Source: Deltaproteobacteria bacterium (GTDB lineage Bacteria; UBA10199; DSSB01). Taken from it: DNA of 5,054 nt. A model generated the notes under the pieces. It was given only the letters and a program-made list of their open reading frames with translations. It searched no databases and was not told the DNA's origin. The position numbers were made by a program, and so were the translations under genes. The stretch is taken from positions 1-5,054 of the forward strand of contig JAIOPF010000378.1 in assembly GCA_021414045.1 (NCBI GenBank), in the 5' to 3' direction. This document shows, piece after piece, positions 1-5,054 of this stretch (positions are counted from its first letter, which is position 1; every line of letters starts with the position of its first letter).

Positions 1-1
1 G

Positions 2-226
2 GCTCCCCTGGTGCTCGACCTGGTCCTCTTCATGGACTTGGCCAAGCGCGCGGGCATGAAGGGCATCCAAGAATGGCTGTCTTTCTATTACAAATCGCCG
101 ATGACCGCCGCGGGCCTCTACCCCGAGCACAATCTCTTCATCCAAGAGATGAAACTCAAGAACACCCTGCGCTACATGATGGGTGAAGAGCAGATCACGC
201 ACCTCGGTCTCGATTATTACGACTGA
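2..226 (+). CDS. C-terminal fragment of probable myo-inositol-1-phosphate synthase (5' end outside window)
   Basis: About 74 codons are open from the left edge to the TGA at 224-226; the true start lies upstream, and the ATG at 11 is internal. The visible text includes APLVLDLVLFMDLAKRAG, then FYYKSPM, then a PEHNLFIQEMKLKNTLR segment. From memory this matches the end of bacterial/archaeal Ino1-type enzymes, where a helix beginning APLVLDL is followed by a KSPM element and a closing helix. Such enzymes use NAD to convert glucose-6-phosphate to inositol-1(3)-phosphate in the cytoplasm, the entry step to inositol lipids and soluble inositol compounds. The NAD-binding and catalytic parts are not in the window, so activity cannot be judged. 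The glycosidase gene follows 56 nt later on the same strand with no obvious terminator between, so co-transcription is possible. The family call rests only on C-terminal resemblance. Confidence 0.72.
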   Translation, partial: APLVLDLVLFMDLAKRAGMKGIQEWLSFYYKSPMTAAGLYPEHNLFIQEMKLKNTLRYMMGEEQITHLGLDYYD

Positions 227-270
227 TTTGAAGCGCGGTTCTCGCACTCTCCAGGCGCTCGAAAAGCAGC

Positions 271-275
271 GGGGG
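271..275 (+). promoter_or_regulatory. Weak Shine-Dalgarno-like G run before the glycosidase
   Basis: A run of five G residues lies 7 nt before the ATG at 283. It is a poor match to AGGAGG but has suitable spacing. It is the only purine-rich element near this start, and the start is also supported by the signal peptide that begins there. Confidence 0.3.
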
Positions 276-282
276 TCTTTCT

Positions 283-1533
283 ATGCCTAAGACTTGCGGC
301 CAAAGACTCCTGTCGGCTTTCTTTTGTCTCATAGCGCTAGGCTTGTTCCATTCTTCCGCGCGAGCTCAGCACCCTTCTCTACCCTCATCCACGATCCCGA
401 ATGGATTTGGGGTGAATATTCATTTTACCGATCCCTTACCTGGGGAGATGAAAAAGCTCGCGGATTCTGGTGTCAAATGGATCCGATTGGACCTTCTCTG
501 GGAACCAACGGAACGAGAGAAAAACACATATGACTTCAGCTCTTATGATCGACTAGTGCAAGTTTTGGATCAACATGACTTGAAGGCGATGTTTATATTC
601 GCTTACGGCAACCCGCTCTACGACGGGGGCATGGCGCCTTACACCGACGAGGGCCGTCAGGCCTTTGCGCGGTGGGCCGCGGCGGCTGCGAAGCGCTACG
701 CCGGGAAAGGCTACCTCTGGGAGATCTGGAACGAGCCTAATGCAGCCATGTTTTGGAGGCCAAAACCGAACGCAAAAAATTACTCTCTACTCACCCTAGC
801 AGTGAGCCGCCGCTTCCGTGAGGCGGGTCTTACCGAGACGTTGATAGGCCCAGCAAGTTCCGGAGTTGATCTGAACTTTATTAAAACTTGCTTTAAGACC
901 GGACTGGCCCAAGATTGGGGCGCGGTTTCCGTCCATCCTTACCGCCGGTGGCTTTTGCCGGAAACAGCGGGGATTTCCTACTCGCGCCTAGAAAACCTGA
1001 TCCGAAAATTCCGACCCGAAGGGCTTGCCATCCTTTCCGGAGAATGGGGTTATTCCTCGGTGGAGTTTGGACTTGATGAAGAAACCCAAGGAAAATTTCT
1101 CGCCAGAATGTGGCTATTCAACCTCGCTTCGGGGATCCCGCTTTCGATTTGGTACGATTGGCGTGACGATGGCGACGACCCGCACAACCATGAACATCAC
1201 TTCGGCCTTGTCCGAAAGGACTTGCAAGCGAAGCCCGCCTATCTCTCGGCCAAGACACTCACCGAAGAACTACGAGGTTTTCGTTTCGTATCTCGCCGCT
1301 CCACGGGCGGCTCCCGAGACTATCTCCTGGAATTTTCGAGGGGCAAGGAAAGCCGCTGGGCGGTCTGGACCTCCTCGCCAAAGTCTCACCAAGTCTTGAT
1401 CTCCGGCCTCTCCGGGCGCTTTCAAGCGACGGATTTCGACGGAAAAACGATTCGAATCCTAACCGCCTCCGAAAAGGGCTTGGAAGTCACCTTGCGCGAC
1501 GGGCCACAATACTTGGCGCCGATGCCGCGTTAA
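283..1533 (+). CDS. Secreted clan GH-A glycoside hydrolase (cellulase/GH39-like, possibly PslG-like)
   Basis: The 416-residue protein opens with a signal peptide: basic residues K3 and R8, a hydrophobic core at about 9-22, and a likely cleavage after ARA at 26-28. This supports the ATG at 283. A TIM-barrel domain follows at about 40-330. GVKWIRLDLLWE (63-74) is the early barrel strand. WEIWNEPN (146-153) carries the presumed acid/base Glu151. HPY (218-220) lies on a later strand, and LSGEWGYSS (251-259) carries the presumed nucleophile Glu254. IWYDW (289-293) and a His-rich HNHEHH stretch (301-306) probably line the active-site cleft. A small beta-rich C-terminal domain covers about 331-416. 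Two glutamates of this kind are the hallmark of retaining clan GH-A enzymes. Length, export signal and motif order resemble GH39 proteins such as PslG, which cuts exopolysaccharide in the periplasm, but GH5 or an unassigned GH-A family is possible and the substrate is unknown. The stop lies 7 nt from that of the convergent Wzi-like gene. Codons 107-150 are unusually GC-rich compared with their flanks. Confidence 0.85.
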   Translation: MPKTCGQRLLSAFFCLIALGLFHSSARAQHPSLPSSTIPNGFGVNIHFTDPLPGEMKKLADSGVKWIRLDLLWEPTEREKNTYDFSSYDRLVQVLDQHDLKAMFIFAYGNPLYDGGMAPYTDEGRQAFARWAAAAAKRYAGKGYLWEIWNEPNAAMFWRPKPNAKNYSLLTLAVSRRFREAGLTETLIGPASSGVDLNFIKTCFKTGLAQDWGAVSVHPYRRWLLPETAGISYSRLENLIRKFRPEGLAILSGEWGYSSVEFGLDEETQGKFLARMWLFNLASGIPLSIWYDWRDDGDDPHNHEHHFGLVRKDLQAKPAYLSAKTLTEELRGFRFVSRRSTGGSRDYLLEFSRGKESRWAVWTSSPKSHQVLISGLSGRFQATDFDGKTIRILTASEKGLEVTLRDGPQYLAPMPR

Positions 1534-1540
1534 AAACGGT

Positions 1541-3274
1541 TCAGCGGGGGAATTTCGTCCAACGATCAAGGTCGATGCGAACTCCGACCTCACCCAAGAA
1601 ATTATTCCGGTCGTTATCGGAGATGAAATTGAAGTTCTGGACGCGCTCGTAGGCAAGGCGTGCCCGCAATTGCAAGGGCAGACCATCCATTCGGTGCAGC
1701 CACTCCGCGCCGCCGCGAAAACGCCTCTCCTCCGGCCCATCGGAGACCTTTTGGAAGATGAATTCGCCCTCGGGATCTAGAACCGTCCACTGATCACTGC
1801 TGCGGGATTCAAAAGCGACGTCGAAGCCCAATAAGTTTCGGGTGTCGATGTCCCAATTGACCATGCCGTACAAACCAAGGGCGTTGGGTCCTAAATTGTC
1901 CCCCATGATGAAGCGGTTCAGCGTCCAACCGGAGGTGAATTGTGCGTGCTCGTAAAAACGTAGGCCGGTGAAATGAAACTCCATCCTCAGGTCAACGTTG
2001 CCGGAATCGGTCAATCGCGGCAAATAAAAACCGGCAACCCAGCCGGCGTCGTCGATAAAGGCCTGGTGAGCGTTTTTAAAGGGGCTGTGGTTATCATCGA
2101 AATTTCCTTCGACGTAAATTTCCAAATGCCTGGCCGGAGGAATGCGGAAACGGAAGTCCAGCTCACCGATGTGATTCCCAATCTGGACTTGGGTGGCTCC
2201 GGTGGCTTGATCAAAGGGCAAAACATCGCGCACTCGACCTCCGAACGAAGCCGGCGGAGATCCATCGCCTCCGGATTGGGTCGCTAAACCGACGCCGATT
2301 TCAAAAAAGGAGAGCGGCTGCAGACTCCACTTGTAACCCACTAAATAGGAATGGGGAAAATTCTGTTCCGGTCCCAGGTCCGCATAGAAAAATGAGATCT
2401 TATTGGCGCCCAGGTACTTGAATACCCAGGGCAAAAAGGAGGGGCTGTCATTGGAGATTTTAATCATGTCAAAACCGCGGGGATTCGCCGAGAACATCTG
2501 GCCGGCAAATGCGCCTTGACCCCAAAAAAGATTGTCCCTGCCGACCTCGACCTCGAAATTTTTCACCCAAAACTTGCCGTAAAGATTAAGGATGTCGACG
2601 CGATTGGCATCGGGCGTGCCGTTACGTCCGATGCCAAGTTGAAAGCGCGGTTTGACCTGCATGGCGAAATAATTCGTAGCGCGAAGCCAGGTTGTCGTTT
2701 CGAGCGCTAAATTGCCTCCATCGATAAGATGACGTCCTTGCTTGTAGTCGAGGAGAGGATTGATGACGGCGTTGATTTCGCCGAGCCCATTGCTAACCGG
2801 CAAAGCCTCGGCGGGGCTGTCCGCGATTACGGCTTCTGCCTCCACTTTTTCAATAGGATGGAAAGAATACCAACTCTTCTCCCCGACCAAAGCCCCCAAC
2901 TGCACCAACTCTTCCCGGTATTGCCGCTTAAGGCGCTCGAAAATCGGCGCAAGATAATCAAGCCTTGCCTGGAGTTTTTCTTTGCGCTCCACCGGAGTAT
3001 TGGAATCGTTCAAGGCGTCTTGCAGGCGCGGCAGATGGACCATGGCCTCCTTCACAATGCGCGCGACCTCGATGCGGGAATAAGGCCTCTGCCCGACGAT
3101 GATCTTGTCGACGAGACCGTGGGCCACCAATTTATCAATATCGCGATAGACGGGATCATTGGTCGAAACGTTGACGGAGGCCTGAGCCCAAATCCGGGAC
3201 GGTTGGGCCGAGAAAACCGCGACCAGGAGAAATAAAAAAATCAAGAAAAGACGCTTATTTCCAGGAGAAATCAT
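1541..3274 (-). CDS. Wzi-like capsule-assembly / outer-membrane beta-barrel protein
   Basis: The 577-residue exported protein has a signal peptide: K8 and R9, a hydrophobic core at about 10-22, and likely cleavage after AQA at 30-32. Residues 38-80 (PVYRDIDKLVAHGLVD, then PYSRIEVARIV) look like a single SLH-like helical module. A charged helical stretch at about 82-125 could form a coiled coil. From about 135 to the end the text alternates polar and aromatic residues as in a beta-barrel. The segment VEVGRDNLFWGQG (242-254), followed by FDMIKISND and FFYADLGPEQ, resembles the core of the Wzi family (capsule assembly; in E. coli, Wzi is an outer-membrane lectin that anchors group 1 capsule). 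The protein is somewhat longer than E. coli Wzi, largely because of the N-terminal module. The start is the only ATG between an in-frame upstream stop (TGA) and the signal peptide; no Shine-Dalgarno sequence precedes it. The chain ends KFPR rather than the usual terminal aromatic of barrel proteins. It lies 53 nt downstream of the RND gene on the same strand, so an operon is plausible. A general porin or another barrel family is the main alternative. Confidence 0.72.
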   Translation of the reverse strand: MISPGNKRLFLIFLFLLVAVFSAQPSRIWAQASVNVSTNDPVYRDIDKLVAHGLVDKIIVGQRPYSRIEVARIVKEAMVHLPRLQDALNDSNTPVERKEKLQARLDYLAPIFERLKRQYREELVQLGALVGEKSWYSFHPIEKVEAEAVIADSPAEALPVSNGLGEINAVINPLLDYKQGRHLIDGGNLALETTTWLRATNYFAMQVKPRFQLGIGRNGTPDANRVDILNLYGKFWVKNFEVEVGRDNLFWGQGAFAGQMFSANPRGFDMIKISNDSPSFLPWVFKYLGANKISFFYADLGPEQNFPHSYLVGYKWSLQPLSFFEIGVGLATQSGGDGSPPASFGGRVRDVLPFDQATGATQVQIGNHIGELDFRFRIPPARHLEIYVEGNFDDNHSPFKNAHQAFIDDAGWVAGFYLPRLTDSGNVDLRMEFHFTGLRFYEHAQFTSGWTLNRFIMGDNLGPNALGLYGMVNWDIDTRNLLGFDVAFESRSSDQWTVLDPEGEFIFQKVSDGPEERRFRGGAEWLHRMDGLPLQLRARLAYERVQNFNFISDNDRNNFLGEVGVRIDLDRWTKFPR

Positions 3275-3327
3275 AGGAGATGGGGCTAATGCGGAGCGAA
3301 TGCGCCGTCAATAAAATACTTGGCGAC

Positions 3328-5054
3328 TCAAGCCCCGACGGGGCGATCCTTTAAAGGAATCGCGGCTTCCCCGGACACGCTCTCAAGCAGTAGCAAGCGA
3401 GGAAAGACCAGGACGCAGACCAGGGTTACAAGGGCCAAGCCCAGAATCGAGACCCATCCGACGGAACGCAGCCCAATGCTCGAAGAAAACACCAATCCCC
3501 CGAACCCGATGATGCTGGTGAGGCTGGAGACGAAAATTGCCGGGACATCGCGACGGACGATCTCGAACAAGTTGCGCTCCTCATCGAATCGATGGCTGTA
3601 ATGGATGAAGCAGTCGATGCCGGTGCCCAGTACGATGGGAATCACGGCGATGTTCATGACGTTGAGATGCACGTCGAAGAGCCACATGGCGCCCGATAGC
3701 AGCACCAAGCTACCCACGAGATTCAGGAACAGCGTGAGGGCGCGTTTCGCGGGGCGTATCGTCAGAAAGAGGAAGAAGGCGAAAAAGAGCAGGATCAGCC
3801 CCATGCCGCGCGGCGCTTCCCGTTCGATCAGCTTGATCAAATCCCACTGGATGAAAACCGAATCCACGGGGTCGAAGACGATACCGCTGTCCCGACGCGC
3901 TTTCTCGATGCCGTCGTGGTAACGCTCGATGTTTTCCGAGGAGGTGCGCGGCAAGGATTGGTAGACCAAGACGGCGTAATTCGAGGATCCGTCCTTGGGA
4001 TTGAAATTTCGGGTCACCTCGATCGGAAGGTCTTCCGGAGTGACATTGGACTGGGCCAAGGTTTTTTGCATCCCCTCGAGGATCTCGGCTTTTTTGTCCT
4101 TATTGACCAAGCGGGCGCGGGCCAACTTCTTTTGGATGCGCGCCAGGTTCTCCCGCTTGGCCTGCTGATCTTTGGGGAGGAAACTCGAGAGGCCCAAGGC
4201 CTTGTGGTACACCAACTCGTCTTTCGGATGAACGCGAATTTGCTCGTTGAGGTAATCCAGCAGGCGAGCCTCGTCCTCGCGGGAATGGACCATCAAGACG
4301 CCGGGCTTCAGGGTGCCGTAGCTCGCCTTGCTAACGCGCTCGTAGAGCCGATTGGCGGGCAGCTCTTGCACGTCCATCTGGCCGGCCTCGAAATAAATCT
4401 TAGTTTGGGATGGCAGAGAGAAAGCCGAGACGGCCACCAGACCCAATGCGATCAGGGTGCCAAGCCATGCGTTTTTCGGGGTGAACAGCTTCACCCACCA
4501 ACTGCCGTCGCCGCCGAAGGGCCGCCAATTCGGCAGCCGGTCGAGACCGTGGAACCATTGAAACCACTGATGCCCGCGCCAGTTGTGAGCCAAAGTCAAC
4601 AAACTTGGGACAATCAGCATCATCGCCAAATAATTCATCAACAGCCCCAGAGCGCCAACAATGCCCAACTCGACGAAGACCCGGAAGTTCGAGAACAAGA
4701 GCGCCATGAACGCGGCGACCGTCGTCACCATCGAGCCGAAGGTGGCTCGGCCCGTGTTGCCGAAAGCCAGGGCGCAAGCTTCTTTGAAGCCGCGATCGGC
4801 CGCGCGTTCTTGGTAATACCGGGTCAAGAGAAAGATCCCGTAATCGCTGCCGAGGCCCGTCAAAATCGCGGCGCCAAAGCCCGTCAGCATGTTCAGGTGG
4901 CCCAGCCAAAGATAAACCAGCGCCATCGTCCAGAAGACGCTGAGCATCAAGGGGAACCCGATCAACAAGGCGGCGCTGTAACGGCGGAAATAAACCACCA
5001 CCACCAGCAACAGCAAGAAGGTGACGAGGACGGAAATCCAGGCGATCTCCCCCT
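3328..5054 (-). CDS. MMPL/RND-superfamily transporter (5' end outside window)
   Basis: This inner-membrane exporter is driven by proton flow; MMPL relatives move lipids, hopanoids or other hydrophobic molecules to the periplasm or outer membrane. The frame is open to the right edge, giving 574 complete codons. A TTG at 5016 is inside the gene and is not its start. Numbering from the edge, hydrophobic segments lie at about 4-22, 28-50, 54-75, 101-122, 124-150, 195-215, 415-432, 438-459, 464-484, 502-523 and 529-551. That fits TM2-TM12 of a 12-helix RND protein. TM1 and the first periplasmic loop, perhaps 200-300 residues, are missing beyond the window. The second periplasmic loop is about 213-414 and contains a Lys/Arg-rich helix at about 299-335. 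Relay-type motifs are GLGSDYG in TM4 (Asp70-Tyr71) and GTGIDCFIH in TM10 (Asp480). HpnN-type hopanoid exporters are one possible family, but no hopanoid gene is visible. The stop is 53 nt before the Wzi-like gene. Confidence 0.85.
   Translation of the reverse strand, partial: GEIAWISVLVTFLLLLVVVVYFRRYSAALLIGFPLMLSVFWTMALVYLWLGHLNMLTGFGAAILTGLGSDYGIFLLTRYYQERAADRGFKEACALAFGNTGRATFGSMVTTVAAFMALLFSNFRVFVELGIVGALGLLMNYLAMMLIVPSLLTLAHNWRGHQWFQWFHGLDRLPNWRPFGGDGSWWVKLFTPKNAWLGTLIALGLVAVSAFSLPSQTKIYFEAGQMDVQELPANRLYERVSKASYGTLKPGVLMVHSREDEARLLDYLNEQIRVHPKDELVYHKALGLSSFLPKDQQAKRENLARIQKKLARARLVNKDKKAEILEGMQKTLAQSNVTPEDLPIEVTRNFNPKDGSSNYAVLVYQSLPRTSSENIERYHDGIEKARRDSGIVFDPVDSVFIQWDLIKLIEREAPRGMGLILLFFAFFLFLTIRPAKRALTLFLNLVGSLVLLSGAMWLFDVHLNVMNIAVIPIVLGTGIDCFIHYSHRFDEERNLFEIVRRDVPAIFVSSLTSIIGFGGLVFSSSIGLRSVGWVSILGLALVTLVCVLVFPRLLLLESVSGEAAIPLKDRPVGA

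Noticed and set aside
1025..1399. Second plus-strand open frame within the glycosidase gene
   Set aside because: It is an out-of-frame reading of the glycosidase with no recognisable motif, while the main frame carries the nucleophile motif in the same place.
1525..1547. Possible shared terminator between the convergent glycosidase and Wzi-like genes
   Set aside because: An A5 run is present, but only a 4-bp CCGC/GCGG pairing with a long loop can be drawn around it, and no stable stem precedes a T run on either strand.
2729..3235. Open frame of 168 codons on the plus strand opposite the Wzi-like gene
   Set aside because: It is fully antisense to a well-supported gene, with no recognisable domain and no ribosome-binding site that I can see.
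3283..3311. TTGACG on the minus strand as a -35 box for the Wzi-like gene
   Set aside because: At 17-nt spacing the -10 position reads TAGCCC, a poor match. The AT-rich TATTTT lies upstream of this box, not downstream, so no believable sigma-70 promoter can be built.
3332..3344. Perfect small hairpin GCCCC-GAC-GGGGC at the end of the RND gene, as a possible terminator
   Set aside because: The stem is only 5 bp, lies inside the last codons of the RND gene, and on the minus strand is not followed by a proper T run; the TATTTTATT stretch is more than 10 nt further on.
4400..4909. Open frame of 169 codons on the minus strand overlapping the RND gene in another frame
   Set aside because: Its translation is rich in Arg, Gly and Pro with no domain, as expected of an out-of-frame reading of GC-rich DNA. 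The RND frame here shows clear membrane helices and motifs.
4996..5018. CCA/CAG-rich short repeat tract near the right edge
   Set aside because: It simply encodes the Leu and Val run of a transmembrane helix in the RND transporter, and it is too short and imperfect to call a repeat.

Overview
The window looks like ordinary chromosomal DNA from a Gram-negative bacterium of moderately high GC (about 50-62% in most blocks I counted by hand). Two proteins have export signals, one looks like an outer-membrane barrel and one is an RND-type inner-membrane transporter. The mix of an Ino1-type inositol-phosphate synthase, an MMPL/RND exporter and a Wzi-like barrel would suit a deltaproteobacterium-like or uncultivated lineage, but the sequence alone does not fix the taxon.

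Layout: four protein genes fill almost the whole window, two per strand, meeting tail to tail. On the plus strand, the C-terminal end of a probable myo-inositol-1-phosphate synthase enters at the left edge (2-226). After 56 nt it is followed by a complete secreted clan GH-A glycoside hydrolase (283-1533). On the minus strand, reading right to left, a large MMPL/RND transporter enters at the right edge and ends at 3328. After 53 nt it is followed by a complete exported protein resembling the capsule-assembly/outer-membrane barrel Wzi (3274-1541). The hydrolase and Wzi-like stop codons are separated by only 7 nt.

How they may work together (inference): the secreted glycosidase and the Wzi-like barrel would both fit work on a surface polysaccharide. 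The MMPL/RND pump would fit export of a lipid or other hydrophobic envelope component, and the inositol-phosphate synthase would fit supply of an inositol-lipid headgroup or soluble inositol compound. This makes a plausible cell-envelope neighbourhood, but no glycosyltransferase, Wzx/Wzy or phospholipid synthase is visible to confirm it.

No RNA gene, CRISPR array, insertion sequence or convincing terminator was seen. I found no clearly new system. The points most worth a second look are a sharp GC-rich block inside the hydrolase gene that reaches its catalytic motif, the two-part architecture of the Wzi-like protein, and the unequal proton-relay motifs in the two halves of the transporter.
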